This document shows, piece after piece, positions 51,601 through 55,149 of a stretch of DNA of 64,000 nucleotides; position 1 is the first letter of the stretch; every line of letters begins with the position of its first letter. Below the pieces are notes generated by a model. That model did no database searches. It was not told the origin of the DNA and saw only the letters and a program-made list of their open reading frames with translations. The position numbers were made by a program, and so were the translations under genes. The stretch is from Bufo bufo. Taxonomy: Eukaryota > Chordata > Amphibia > Anura > Bufonidae. Location: positions 67,487,371 through 67,551,370 of the forward strand of contig NC_053393.1 of NCBI RefSeq assembly GCF_905171765.1. The letters are read 5' to 3'.

Positions 51601-53185
51601 GCGCGAGTGGGCAGATACATTTTTATATATATCAATCTGCTCTGCTCCTCCTGCTCTATAAGCGGCTGCCTGCACCTCAGACACCATGTCCAATGTGACA
51701 ATGTTTTCAGTGTCTGGATTTGAAATTCTGCAATGTGCCGTAAGAATTACCAGGGACTTTTTTCCAGGTGTGAATGGAAACGTCTCTTGCATTGTTGAGT
51801 GCTGTCCGCATCCATTCCGTCCCCATAGAAAATGAATGGGTCCGCACCAGTTCCGCAAAATTGCGGAACGGATGCGGACCCATTTGCGGACGTGTGAATG
51901 GAGCCTTAAATAGTGACAGAAATGCTGATGTCAGCGGTGTGTCACTCATCAGCTAAAAGTCAGTGGTTGGCGAGACCCAGCATCATAATCATTGCAGCCC
52001 AGGGCGTGAAAAGAGTCAGATCTACCTGAGAAGAGTCCTGGTTATTATAATCTCCTGCTCTCTCACCATCTGCTGATGATTGGCAGTTCTCTCCTAGAGA
52101 GAAAGGGAGAAAACTAGGTAGAAGACTGTCAGCCATCAGCAGGTGGGCAGGAGAGCAGGAATTCATGAATAACCAGGACTCTTCTCAGGGGGTCGGGACT
52201 CTTTTCCAGGCCCAGTCTGCAATGATTGTGATGTTGGTTCTCGGAAACCACTTACTGGTAACTTATAAATGACAGACCGCTGAAACCAACTCCCCTGTCT
52301 CTACTTTATTCCGCCGTTAGTATGGGCAGCATAAAGTTGATGACAGGTTCCCTTTAAGCCTCAATCACACGTCAGTCAGTGATTTCCATCCGTGATTTTG
52401 AGCCAAAACCAGGTGCAGCTCTAAACACAGAACAGGTGCAGATCTTTCCCTTATACCTTATGTCTGTGGAGGCTCCACTCCTGGTTTTGGCCAACAATCA
52501 CTGACCAAAACAGGTGTGAATGAGGCTTTACAGAAACATTCTTCCTACAGAAGGGCAGGGCCGGGTTACAAGATGCGTAGCAGAAGAAAAAAGATCCCAC
52601 AAACCGTTCTAAAAAAAATAATAATAATAATTATTATTATCTTGAACTGTTTGTACAGGAGCCACATGAAAATCAGACGCAAACTGCACGTGTGGTCCCA
52701 ATTGTGGCTTCTTCTTCTTCTACACGGGAGTCGATGTGGGGGAGGGGGACACAACAAACCCCACAAAAAGGAAATAATCAGGGCAAGCTGTCGCAGGTAA
52801 AAAAAAAAAAAAAAAAAATGCGCCTAAAATCACTGTGCTCTTTACGATAACAGGCAAGTGGGATATCTGAGTGACCGGACCCATCAGCGATCCAGAATAA
52901 CCACGTAATACGGAGCCACGGGGACAGACCGGCTCAGTGAACACAAACACAGCTCTGCCCTGTACCTAAGTATCTAAAAAAGAAAGGGACGCCATACAAC
53001 AGGGGTCAGCAACCTCTGGCACTCTAGCTGATGTGAAACTACAACACCCAGCATGCTCCATCCACTTCAATGGGAGTTCTGAGAACAGCCAATAAAGTGT
53101 GCATGCTGGGAGTCGGAGTTCCACCATACAACCAAGTACACGGAAAGAACTGGTCAAGCTGCCTGTGCTCACCTTCATCCTCCAT
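517..53185 (-). CDS. DPY19L4: DPY19L4-like protein, N-terminal half (10 coding exons, continues beyond left edge)
   Basis: Exons: 53173-53185, 47979-48092, 44626-44750, 26344-26434, 22923-23044, 21991-22136, 19830-19953, 18418-18552, 7711-7842 and 517-615. They sum to 1101 nt (367 codons), and every junction keeps frame with GT-AG introns. Recalled DPY19L4 motifs appear in order: [101 protein letters not shown] and VKKGTF. The family are multipass ER membrane proteins. DPY-19, DPY19L1 and DPY19L3 C-mannosylate tryptophans of secreted proteins; activity of L4 is less well established. The match to L4 rather than L1 or L3 rests on [11 protein letters not shown] and [11 protein letters not shown]. 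No break is seen, so I infer a functional gene. The C-terminal half lies outside the window. Confidence 0.93.
616..1531. other. Intron 9, left portion; fragment of a MITE near 1400-1530
   Basis: No gene is seen. The segment 1400-1530 resembles the internal part of CCGCAGACGGATCC-type hAT MITEs found elsewhere in the window. The rest is unclassified. Confidence 0.4.
1532..4640. mobile_element. Composite long repeat, copy C (right end truncated or unrecognised)
   Basis: The left module is an inverted repeat (about 1532-1572 against 1851-1892) with GATTTTACAGGTAAGC in the right arm. It is followed by the family hallmark CATTGGGGGACA and ACCATGGGAC at about 1908-1930. The body is non-coding and built of degenerate repeats. 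From 3430 to 4440 units of about 60 bp recur with ACTCCACCTGA and CAGTAGTAGCCAT. The matching inverted right end seen in copies A and D was not found, so the right boundary is approximate. No transposase is encoded. Confidence 0.6.
3430..4440. repeat. Degenerate ~60-bp tandem repeats inside copy C
   Basis: TACTCCACCT recurs at about 59-bp steps (near 3863, 3922 and 3981) with AGCCAT and GAGGAG blocks between. The units are diverged and vary in length. Short reading frames here are Cys/Tyr-rich repeats of the monomer, not genes. Confidence 0.7.
4641..5290. other. Unclassified intronic repeat-like sequence
   Basis: No gene is seen. The text does not resemble the composite body on its left or the MITE on its right. 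Confidence 0.3.
5296..5815. mobile_element. MITE fragment starting GGGAATCTGTCACC, with internal palindrome
   Basis: It begins with AAAGGGAATCTGTCACC, a typical palindromic MITE end. It contains an imperfect inverted repeat (5673-5713 against 5763-5809) around GATCATCAAC, with GC-rich CGCAGGCGCAG arms. The expected mirror terminus is missing, so the copy looks truncated. Confidence 0.6.
6128..7256. mobile_element. Outer MITE-like element interrupted by another MITE
   Basis: The left end CTGGCCATGCACACTATAC and right end GTGTATGGGCATCTAG are roughly inverted. GGTCAGCC near the left end is echoed inverted near the right end. The inner MITE at 6590-7003 splits it. No coding capacity. Confidence 0.5.
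6590..7003. mobile_element. hAT-like MITE (GGCTACTTTCACAC termini)
   Basis: The left end AAGGCTACTTTCACACTAGCG is mirrored by GTGCGAAAGTAGCCT at the right end. The interior is rich in GGATCCGT and CATTGAC motifs. Further copies of the same family lie at 19269-19790 and 24480-25021. Confidence 0.75.
7298..7480. mobile_element. Short MITE fragment (GGGGTTGTGCAGCAG family)
   Basis: It begins AAAGGGGTTGTGCAGCAG and contains CTATCCTCAGGATAG and GGGTCCGACACCC palindromic blocks. Related copies lie near 20968 and 48608. The right end is unclear. Confidence 0.55.
7711..7842 (-). CDS. DPY19L4: DPY19L4 coding exon 9
   Basis: Acceptor TTTTGCAG, donor CAG|GTAACC; 132 nt, 44 codons (residues 291-334). 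It encodes [19 protein letters not shown] followed by another hydrophobic span. The [10 protein letters not shown] block is diagnostic for L4. Intron 8 upstream of it (10.6 kb) is almost entirely composite element A. Confidence 0.93.
7843..8178. other. Intron 8, AT-rich, no feature
   Basis: AT-rich sequence between exon 9 and composite element A. No gene, RNA or repeat boundary is recognised. Confidence 0.4.
8179..8474. repeat. Terminal hairpin module of copy A
   Basis: Inverted arms (about 8179-8238 against 8421-8474) enclose about 180 bp. Each arm contains a small stem-loop whose centre reads GGTAAGTT on one strand, a strong 5' splice-site match. It could be a MITE in its own right, placed at the end of the composite element. 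Confidence 0.65.
9187..10807 (+). mobile_element. Complete Tc1-like transposon, TA target site
   Basis: TA dinucleotides at 9185-9186 and 10808-10809 flank termini CAGTCATGTGAAAAAATTAG (left) and its near-exact inverse (right, CAGTCTTGTG...). The terminal inverted repeats run about 210 bp (9187-9400 and 10598-10807) with only a few differences. The sequence AGGACACCC occurs both at the outer tip and about 190 bp inside, the IR/DR layout of Tc1 elements. The single transposase gene is uninterrupted, so this looks young and possibly autonomous. It is inserted in composite element A. Confidence 0.95.
9566..10588 (+). CDS. Tc1-like transposase, intact, 340 aa
   Basis: Cut-and-paste transposase of the Tc1/mariner superfamily, acting in the nucleus on the flanking inverted repeats and joining into TA. 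Residues 1 to about 110 form the paired-like double helix-turn-helix region ([11 protein letters not shown] in the first, GRPSKFTPR as the linker). The catalytic DDE/D triad is visible: Asp153 in [11 protein letters not shown], Asp244 in QHDNDPKHT and Glu279 in [11 protein letters not shown], a DD34E spacing. The Gly-rich [12 protein letters not shown] box is present. At 340 residues it is full family length with no stop or frameshift. I chose the ATG at 9566 (ACCATGG context, MVRAKEL) over an upstream in-frame ATG at 9533 because it matches the usual Tc1 start. Whether it is active is untested. Confidence 0.95.
   Translation: MVRAKELSEDFRKKIVAAYESGKGFKKISKDFEISHSTVRKIVYKWRAFKTTANMPRTGRPSKFTPRADRKMLKEVSKNPKVSSRELQQALATVDVEVHASTIRKRLYKFNLHGRCARRKPLLSKRNIEARLTFASDKVDKDQDFWNNVLWTDESKIELFGHNSRGHVWRKPNTAFQEKNLIPTVKHGGGSVMVWGCFAAAGPGQLTIIESTMNSTVYQKVLEEHVRPSVRKLKLKRNWTMQHDNDPKHTSKSTKDWLKKKKWRVLEWPSQSPDLNPIEMLWGDLKRAVRARNPSNISQLKKFCIEEWGKISSDRCRRLVDGYKNSLTAVISAKGGNTRY
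12960..13430. repeat. ~74-bp tandem repeat in copy A body
   Basis: About six copies of a 71-78-bp unit marked by GCGCAGGTGGAGAAT and TCATCAACCAA. Open frames on both strands here (up to about 220 codons) are repetitive translations of the unit. Confidence 0.85.
13880..14190. repeat. GC-rich ~180-bp duplicated block in copy A
   Basis: CGGAGCACCGA.GCGGTG and GTTAACCCC blocks occur twice, about 180 bp apart. The GC-rich zone lies between the tandem body and the right end, as in copies B and D. Confidence 0.6.
14588..17420. mobile_element. Composite long repeat, copy B, nested within copy A
   Basis: The left end ACGAGATTTTTGTATAACTT, CAGTAAAATCTCTTTCTCGC and CCTTGGGGGACACAG is mirrored by the right end CTTCTGTGTCCCCCAAGG...GGGCGAGAAA. 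The flanks show it split copy A. GTGGCAGGACGCTGGAA just left of B and GGGGGCTTGGATGGG just right of it are contiguous in B's own interior (16990-17020, CGCTGGAAGAGGGACTTGG). Body: degenerate repeats, a GC-rich block and a G run near 16187. No coding capacity. Confidence 0.75.
16290..16560. repeat. GC-rich ~168-bp duplicated block in copy B
   Basis: GGCCGCGGGAG.CCACCCCGC followed by GGAGCGCCGGA and GCGGCCCAG.AGGCC occurs twice, near 16297 and 16463. A G-homopolymer run precedes it at about 16187-16203. Apparent open frames here reflect high GC, not genes. Confidence 0.65.
17972..18291. mobile_element. MITE with GTGATTTTACATGG / CCGTGTAAAAGGGTC ends
   Basis: The left end AAGGGTGATTTTACATGG is inverted at the right end as CCCGTGTAAAAGGGTCTTAA. 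The interior has AT-rich ATCATT/AATGAT inverted segments. A diverged partial relative lies at about 18600-18850 (TTTACACAGGCGATGAT...GGCCTGTGTAAAAG). Confidence 0.7.
18418..18552 (-). CDS. DPY19L4: DPY19L4 coding exon 8
   Basis: Acceptor TTTTCAG, donor AAG|GTAAAC; 135 nt, exactly 45 codons (residues 246-290). It contains [17 protein letters not shown], which corresponds to the W(Q/E)(F/Y)(A/S/N)(Q/H)(F/Y) membrane motif of DPY-19 proteins in its L4-specific form. Confidence 0.93.
19269..19790. mobile_element. hAT-like MITE (ACTTTCACACTAGCG termini)
   Basis: The left end GGGTACTTTCACACTAGCG is mirrored by CGCTAGTGTGAAAGTAGCC at the right end. The interior repeats GGATCCGG and TCATTG-type blocks. 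It lies in intron 7, 40 bp from exon 7's donor side. Confidence 0.8.
19830..19953 (-). CDS. DPY19L4: DPY19L4 coding exon 7
   Basis: Acceptor TTATTACAG, donor GAG|GTAAGT. Residues 204-245 carry [20 protein letters not shown], the family's conserved TR..(F/Y)..PLREN(F/W) signature, followed by a hydrophobic span. Possible sequons N-S-S and N-L-S lie near the end. Phase 0 ending. Confidence 0.92.
20040..20393. mobile_element. MITE (AAAGGGTTGTCCAATTAC / GCGACAACCCCCTTT ends)
   Basis: Inverted termini flank an interior with CTGTCCACAGGATAGGGGAC and GGGGTCCGACAAC. No coding capacity. Confidence 0.65.
20968..21215. mobile_element. MITE (TTTTTATACTGATGGCCTAT family)
   Basis: CTATCCCTGAAGATAGG with GATCGCCGGGGGTCCGACACC on the left is mirrored by GATCGGCGGGGGTCC and GATAAGGATGACCTA on the right. 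Same broad family as 48608-48965. Confidence 0.65.
21425..21815. mobile_element. Palindromic MITE-like element in intron 6
   Basis: CGGCGATGTGTCCC and GGGACACATCGCCG form an inverted pair around 21570-21640. GAATTTAAAAACTTATAAAAAG near the right end mirrors the TTTTTTTTAAATTC at the left. No coding capacity. Confidence 0.5.
21991..22136 (-). CDS. DPY19L4: DPY19L4 coding exon 6 (membrane spans)
   Basis: Acceptor TTTGTAG, donor ACAG|GTACGA. Residues 156-204 hold [20 protein letters not shown] and [18 protein letters not shown], two hydrophobic segments typical of the L4 subgroup. It ends in phase 2; exon 7 supplies one base to complete Arg204. Confidence 0.93.
22216..22481. mobile_element. MITE (AAAGGGGTATTCCCATC / GATGGCAAAACCCCTTT ends)
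   Basis: The inverted termini and inner ATATGCCCCCATTG / CAATGGGGGTATAT pair are clear. It lies only 79 bp from exon 6. A sibling copy is at 49645-49984. Confidence 0.75.
22485..22680. mobile_element. hAT-like MITE fragment
   Basis: It starts at TTTGCGGATCACACATGGATCC and ends near GTCATGTTCATGAGGCC. Interior TTTGCAGATCCACAG and AAACTGCAAAATGG are typical of the TTTTGCGGATCC MITE group seen at 24.2-25.5 kb. Confidence 0.5.
22923..23044 (-). CDS. DPY19L4: DPY19L4 coding exon 5 (luminal loop)
   Basis: Acceptor TTTTTCCAG, donor CAG|GTAAAC. Residues 115-155 include the conserved [18 protein letters not shown] and an N-glycosylation sequon, N-R-T, at about residue 123. It runs from a split glycine codon to phase 0. 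Confidence 0.92.
23207..24103. mobile_element. Giant palindromic MITE, copy 1 (~0.9 kb)
   Basis: The ends GGCCTCTTTCACACGTGCG and CCCGTGTGAAAGGGGCC are inverted. Almost the whole element folds on itself. CACTTGATCGCGGAGCCGG (about 23520) pairs with CCGGCTCCGCGATCAAGTGG (about 23730), and CCTTATAACCATGTTATAAG hairpins lie symmetrically at about 23410 and 23850. The centre is near 23635 (CATCACATGATC). Copy 2 in opposite orientation is at 40853-41848. Confidence 0.8.
24215..25145. mobile_element. hAT-like MITE (TTTTGCGG family) split by a nested MITE
   Basis: The left half, GCACACAACCGTATG with TTTTGCGGTCCGCAAAAAA, is mirrored after 25021 by TTTTGCGGCCCGCAAAA and CCATACGCTCGTG. The nested element at 24480-25021 interrupts it. 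Confidence 0.6.
24480..25021. mobile_element. Nested hAT-like MITE (GGGTACTTTCACACTTGC termini)
   Basis: The left end AGGGTACTTTCACACTTGC is mirrored by GCAAGTGTGAAAGTACCCCT. The interior repeats GCCGGATCCGGC and ATGCATT. It sits inside the element at 24215-25145. Confidence 0.75.
25146..25546. mobile_element. Second TTTTGCGG-type MITE, adjacent copy
   Basis: Contains GACATGTTCTATCTTTGA, CACAGTGTGCTGT, AACATGTCCTATCCTTGTCC and TTTTGCGGATCCAC, and ends GGACGTGTGAATGAACCCT. It is related to 48347-48607. Confidence 0.55.
25547..25929. mobile_element. MITE (AAAGAGGTATTCTGGTTATG / AACCGGAATCTTTAAG ends)
   Basis: Left GTTATCCCCTGTCCACAGGA and right TATCCCCAATCCTGTGGATA are inverted relatives. It contains no gene. 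Confidence 0.6.
26344..26434 (-). CDS. DPY19L4: DPY19L4 coding exon 4 (first luminal loop)
   Basis: Acceptor CTCTAG, donor GAG|GTACAG. Residues 85-115 contain [20 protein letters not shown], the hallmark YYSxYK loop of DPY-19 proteins near the active site. In DPY-19, L1 and L3 I recall an RTEMG-type sequence just before YYSYYK. Here the aligned position is GDGA, with Asp instead of Glu, as in other L4 proteins. Phase 1 ending. Confidence 0.92.
26570..26900. mobile_element. Partial hAT-like MITE in intron 3
   Basis: It begins GGCTGTTTCACACTTGCG and contains AATCATTGACTTACATTGAT and AGATCCGG blocks. The right terminus is not recognised. Confidence 0.45.
26900..28438. other. Intron 3 segment, AT-rich to the right, no gene recognised
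   Basis: 27600-28430 is AT-rich with short hairpins; 28370-28425 is purine-rich (GAAA/GGAA runs). Similar AT-rich sequence resumes after element D at 33956, so D may have landed in one older AT-rich element. This is not proven. Confidence 0.35.
28439..28780. repeat. Terminal hairpin module of copy D
   Basis: The arms (28439-28497 against 28719-28780) read TTGGATTTTTTGTACTCACC and its inverse. The stem carries GGTGAGTA, a splice-donor-like sequence, at the place where copies A and C carry GGTAAGT or GGTAAGC. Confidence 0.7.
29200..29850. repeat. 332-bp tandem duplication in copy D
   Basis: GGCGCTAAGGGAAAC occurs at 29299 and 29631 with collinear flanks (CAGGAGACGAGGAA, CGCTGAGAAGCGCAAGACCG, CAAGGCTCACAT). 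A C-homopolymer lies at about 29563-29578. Confidence 0.8.
31280..32040. repeat. ~170-bp degenerate tandem repeats in copy D
   Basis: TATATCTCGCC followed by GGGAGAAATAGTGCCGCA recurs near 31290, 31568, 31743 and 31908. Each unit also carries a GGTGCAATTGC or AGATGTAATCGC block. Non-coding. Confidence 0.7.
33956..34630. other. Intron 3 segment between D and the hAT element
   Basis: AT-rich, with no gene or repeat boundary recognised. Confidence 0.35.
35165..35465. repeat. 78-bp tandem repeat in hAT 5' region
   Basis: CAGGCTGAGCCTGTGTCACC recurs at 35213, 35291 and 35369, with a diverged fourth unit near 35448. Because 78 is divisible by three, frames stay open on both strands without being genes. 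Confidence 0.9.
35918..39410 (+). pseudogene. hAT (BED zinc finger) transposase, decayed
   Basis: An Arg/Gly-rich start ([12 protein letters not shown], 35918) is in frame with the next block but separated by TAA at 36284-36286. From 36290, about 574 codons hold an acidic region, a BED finger (VVCTLCHQ...MTRHLHAKH, about 36760-36905), an Ala/Ser-rich repeat and the first RNase H aspartate in LTTDTWTS. They end near VVCDNGRN, where a frameshift (about 37900-37945) moves the reading into the frame carrying [12 protein letters not shown]. Stops at 38466-38468 and near 38574 interrupt an acidic linker. The C-terminal dimerisation domain (38631-39410) has [13 protein letters not shown] with the catalytic Glu at 39270. 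All hAT landmarks are present but no single open frame, so I call it inactive. Family: hAT-Ac/ZBED-like. Confidence 0.88.
36950..37115 (+). repeat. 30-bp repeat coding an Ala/Ser tract in the hAT transposase
   Basis: About five copies of GCCTCTTCTGCTGCTGCTGC-type units lie between the BED finger and the catalytic domain. Other frames give Pro/Leu- or Arg/Gly-rich translations, which are artefacts. Confidence 0.85.
39517..40555. repeat. 141-bp minisatellite in the hAT 3' region
   Basis: GTGACAGTGGCCTGTTCCAG starts at 39561, 39702, 39843, 39984, 40117 and 40250; a last copy with CTCTTCCAG starts at 40391. Steps are 141 bp, with two 133-bp variants. Shorter GACATGAAGCCAGATTCT units end the array. 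Reverse-strand reading frames are repeat translations. Confidence 0.95.
40853..41848. mobile_element. Giant palindromic MITE, copy 2 (~1.0 kb)
   Basis: Begins TAGGCCCCTTTCACACGGGC, ends CGCCCGTGTGAACCCAGCC. It is the inverse-orientation relative of 23207-24103, with the same CACTTGATCGCG pair, the same CCTTATAACATGGTTATAAG hairpins and the same CATCACATG centre. It contains a longer arm (CTGTAATTAATGCTCACC) absent from copy 1. It abuts the hAT target duplication. Confidence 0.8.
41850..42690 (-). pseudogene. Penelope-like retroelement remnant with GIY-YIG endonuclease
   Basis: On the minus strand, [13 protein letters not shown] (a Cys cluster) is followed by [20 protein letters not shown], the GIY-YIG nuclease core that lies C-terminal to the reverse transcriptase in Penelope-like elements. 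The frame then breaks within about 20 codons. The reverse transcriptase is absent, so this is a 5'-truncated copy. The 3' untranslated part (42130 down to about 41860) contains CCCTGATGAAGAGCAGAG. Established role of the intact family: target nicking for retrotransposition. Confidence 0.8.
42750..42835. repeat. Short inverted repeat around GTAATTACAGCTCCT
   Basis: GGTGTAATTACAGCTCCT (about 42752) pairs with AGGAGCTGTAATTACGCC (about 42810). It may be the core of a MITE. Confidence 0.6.
42930..43777. other. Intron 3 segment, no gene recognised
   Basis: Several medium reading frames occur on both strands, but none shows family motifs or splice-consistent conservation. Confidence 0.35.
43778..44140. 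mobile_element. Palindromic MITE (GTTAAAGAGGACCTTTCATC ends)
   Basis: The terminus GTTAAAGAGGACCTTTCATC is exactly inverted at 44121-44140. The inner TAGGGCGGCCCCCACTGATG pair is also mirrored. A G run lies at about 44022-44039. Confidence 0.85.
44626..44750 (-). CDS. DPY19L4: DPY19L4 coding exon 3 (first membrane span)
   Basis: Acceptor TTTTTCCTAG, donor GG|GTAAGA. Residues 43-84 hold [20 protein letters not shown], a hydrophobic first transmembrane segment, followed by [12 protein letters not shown], the start of the first luminal loop. It ends in phase 0. Conservation with DPY19L4 is very high. The 18.2-kb intron 3 follows and holds element D, the hAT element and the Penelope remnant. Confidence 0.93.
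45708..46466. mobile_element. MITE (AAAGGGGTTGTCAGAGTTAT ends) with internal duplication
   Basis: The left end is inverted as ATAACTCTGATAACCCCTTT. Inside, a block with AGCAGTGTCATTATA, ACTTGTAGT.CTACAC and CAGCTCTTGTA.CCACTCCC is present twice (about 46080 and 46173). Confidence 0.8.
46673..46925. mobile_element. Tc1/mariner-type MITE, 253 bp
   Basis: The left arm CAGTGCTGCCCATAATTATT, followed by ACCCCTGGCAAATTTTGACT, is closely inverted on the right, ending AATTATGGGCAGCACTG. The left flank is TA; the right flank is AC, so the duplication is not perfect. No coding capacity. Confidence 0.8.
46930..47978. other. Intron 2 segment, no gene recognised
   Basis: Contains a G run (about 47706-47717) and MITE-like fragments near 47110-47290. 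Nothing codes recognisably. Confidence 0.35.
47979..48092 (-). CDS. DPY19L4: DPY19L4 coding exon 2 (cytosolic charged N-terminus)
   Basis: Acceptor TTTAAG precedes the exon and donor GTAAGT follows AAAAT. It encodes residues 5-43, a hydrophilic Lys/Arg/Glu-rich tail containing EELRQRR, which matches the conserved ELRQRK stretch of DPY19L4. It ends in phase 1 (T), and exon 3 completes a cysteine codon (T + GT). This tail is expected on the cytosolic side before the first membrane span. Confidence 0.88.
48347..48607. mobile_element. hAT-like MITE (GGGTCCATTCAGACGTCCGTAG ends)
   Basis: AGGGTCCATTCAGACGTCCG is mirrored by CGGATGTCTAAATGGACCCT. The interior has CACACAGTGTGCTGT and GTTTTGCGGAGCGCAAAAC. 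It lies 254 bp upstream of exon 2. Confidence 0.8.
48608..48965. mobile_element. MITE (AAAGGGGTTATCCGAGATTT family)
   Basis: Left GGGGTTATCCGAGATTTTTA and right AAAATATCTCGGAAAACCTC are inverted. Inner TCAATCAGCTGCTTGAGAAG and CTTCTCAAACAGCTGATCAA are also paired. Confidence 0.75.
48966..49170. mobile_element. MITE (CGGGTTTTCCAGGATAGGAA ends)
   Basis: TTGGCTGCTTTCTTCCAA and TTGGAAGAAAGCAGCCA are inverted, as are the CAGCACCACCCCTGTCC and GGCCAGAGGTGGTGCTG blocks. Confidence 0.75.
49645..49984. mobile_element. MITE (AAAGGGGTATTCCCATCTTA ends)
   Basis: Termini TTAAAGGGGTATTCCCATCT and AGATGGGATAACCCCTTTAA are inverted, and CATTGAAGTGAATGGGAGCG-type blocks lie inside. Sibling of 22216-22481. 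Confidence 0.85.
49985..50850. repeat. 41-bp minisatellite, about 21 copies
   Basis: The unit begins CTATGAGGAGGCGGTCCTAT and continues CAGTGACTGACAGCCTTCCCT. Two variant sites (GGCGG/GGAGG and GACTGAC/GATTGAC) alternate in runs, which suggests recent unequal exchange or replication slippage. Located in intron 1. Confidence 0.97.
51055..51519. repeat. Long inverted repeat, 171-bp arms (foldback element)
   Basis: Arms 51055-51225 and 51349-51519 are near-exact reverse complements: AATCTGAACACACGTATATA and inverse at the outside, GTTATTGCAGGG and inverse at the inside. A 123-bp spacer carries CATCACTCACGCGGG. No coding capacity; probably a MITE. Confidence 0.9.
51775..51907. mobile_element. 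hAT-like MITE fragment
   Basis: CCGCACCAGTTCCGCAAAATTGCGGAACGG forms a palindrome, and GGACGTGTGAATGGAGCC resembles hAT MITE right ends seen elsewhere. Confidence 0.5.
52355..52530. mobile_element. Short hAT-like MITE, 176 bp
   Basis: TTAAGCCTCAATCACACGTC is mirrored by CAGGTGTGAATGAGGCTTTA. Inner GCCAAAACCAGG and CCTGGTTTTGGCC are paired. Confidence 0.75.
52990..53130. mobile_element. Short interspersed repeat fragment beside exon 1
   Basis: ACAGGGGTCAGCAACCTCTG with AACTACAACACCCAGCATGC is a recurring type of sequence; a related piece with GGGAGTTGTAGTTTTACACC lies near 53860. It ends 43 bp from coding exon 1. Confidence 0.5.
53173..53185 (-). CDS. DPY19L4: DPY19L4 coding exon 1 (start codon, 13 coding nt)
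   Basis: The exon reads ATG GAG GAT GAA G and is followed by donor GTGAGC. The start context is A at -3 and G at +4, a good Kozak match. The split glycine codon (G + GT) is completed by exon 2, giving M-E-D-E-G-S-Q. This resembles the acidic start of DPY19L4 proteins. The 5' end of the transcribed exon is not determined. No in-frame stop is seen in the 35 nt before the ATG, so an earlier start is not formally excluded. Confidence 0.8.
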
Positions 53186-55140
53186 CGTTCTCCGAGAGGC
53201 GGCCCGGTCAGCGATTGCCCTGCAGTCCTACGTAGGTGCCTATGGAGCACAGCATTAGATGACGGGGCGCTGGCTGGGGGACACCGTAGTATATCGGCCA
53301 CGAACAGCCCTTGCAGACCTGGAATTATGACAAATAATACGCATATTATACACAAGCAGCTGTGGAGATTGTACAGAGCACGCACACGGGGGAGGCACCC
53401 AGTGGGTGAACCATCCTTAGGACAGGCCATCAATATCAGCCCGTTCTGCGCCCCTCAGTGCCTGCGCTCTTCATGCACACGGCCATATCCGCAAAACACA
53501 GAGGACGTCCTGCTCCGTACAGTATTAGAACAAAGTTTTATGCGAATCGACTTCGGATGTTTCATCCCTAGCTAATATTCTGCACAACCGCTCATTGTAA
53601 GGTAAGCCAAGGACCAATGTACACAACGAAGAGGCCGCGGCGCTCATCCAAGTCATGTCACCCCTTCAAACTGCTGATCAGCGGGGGCGCAGAGGTGACA
53701 GCAGCAGAATGCAGACACCATGGCAGCCTGTCTTCTCCGTACTCTTCTCCGTACAAATGATACTGTATTAGAATTAGATTACAGAACGGCTGAAAATCTT
53801 ATTCTCCAAAACACAAAACTGACTTCAAATGGTGAAGAAAGGAGAATGAAGGGGCACGGTGGGAGTTGTAGTTTTACACCGGCTGGACCGTCGCAGGTTG
53901 CGCACCCCTGATATAATACAAGGGGGTTTCCAAAACGCCGGCGCACACGGAAGGGATTTTTCCACGGCGGATTTCTGCATGAATATCAGGTGGCAGCTGC
54001 AAAACAAAAGGGGAAACTCGGAAGCCAAATCAAGGACGTTGCATTAATGTTGTGCCAAATTTCCACCGCAGGAAAAAAAAAAAATAACAGATCCTTAGGT
54101 CCCAAGCGCGCGGTGCAGATTACGTATGGATTTCCGCGCTGAAAATCCGCAGCGTAATACGGGACCAGCAAAGTGAAGGAGATTCTCTAAATCTCACGTG
54201 CATGGGAACTGACCTGCGGCGGTCTGCAGCGCGCAACGCATGAAGATTCGCTGTGTGCGCGCGCCCCCTGAGCTCCCGCAGGGGTGTCACCCAGCTTTCC
54301 CAGGTGCCTGAATACAGAATCTACCACCGCTGCGCCTCCTATACTGGGATCAGGTCGCAGAAGAGGGAATCTCAAGGGCAGAGATGCAAACTGGATCTTC
54401 TGAGGATAGAAACAAAAGTGCAAAGTGAAAGCCTAGACTAGGAGACATGGAGCAGTCCCTTCTAACGAGTCCCCCGGGTCACAGGGGCTGTAATGTCACC
54501 CACAGGGTCAAGTCTCTGCGGGCAAAGGGCTTCCCCCCTCCATTACCAGCTGCAAGTCCCGCTCCTCCCGCAGACTGCGCCCCGCACGGCCGCCTCCATT
54601 CACAGACTGCGAAAGCAGGAAGTAGACCGTCTCAATCAAACGCCTATTCAAGGATCATTCTAAAAAAGACTGAGCCTGACTCATCGGGGATCTGCTAGAA
54701 GGGCTGCCCGTCTTGTACACAGTTATGTCCGTGATTTGCGGGGCAGTCCGTATAGCGGATCCGTGTCCTTTTGATGGAAGGAACCAGTGGCTCTGAATGA
54801 AGTAATGGTCCCTTCCCCATACATTATGTATAGTCTGCCTGCTCTGCAGGGTGTCCTGTATGGCTGCAGAGCTTCTCCTGCTGCTGCTCTATACTCCTCC
54901 ATCTTTTGGAGGACTACAACTCCCAGCAGCAGATTGCATTCCACGCGGAATCAGCTTGGAGGAAATTGGTGAATGGAGGTCGGAGGACCCCCGTCCTATC
55001 CATAGGTGAGGGTCCCAGATGTTGCTATAATTCTAGTCACATGCAATCAATGGCGGACTGGGAATTTAAAGTGGCCCTGGGAAAACCGAAAAGTGGCCCC
55101 CTGCTGTAGGTAGGTCCAAACTGACAGAAGGCGGGCATCA
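53186..55140. other. Upstream flank of DPY19L4 with candidate promoter
   Basis: No other gene is recognised. 54520-54620 is CpG-rich and, on the minus strand, contains ACTTCCTGC (ETS-like core). MITE-like fragments lie at about 53930-54190. Whether transcription starts near exon 1 or in the CpG-rich patch cannot be decided by eye. Confidence 0.35.
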
Positions 55141-55149
55141 CAAGTAGAT

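Noticed and set aside
53099..53575. 158-codon plus-strand frame across exon 1
   Set aside because: It runs antisense through the DPY19L4 first exon and a repeat fragment, with no recognisable domain.
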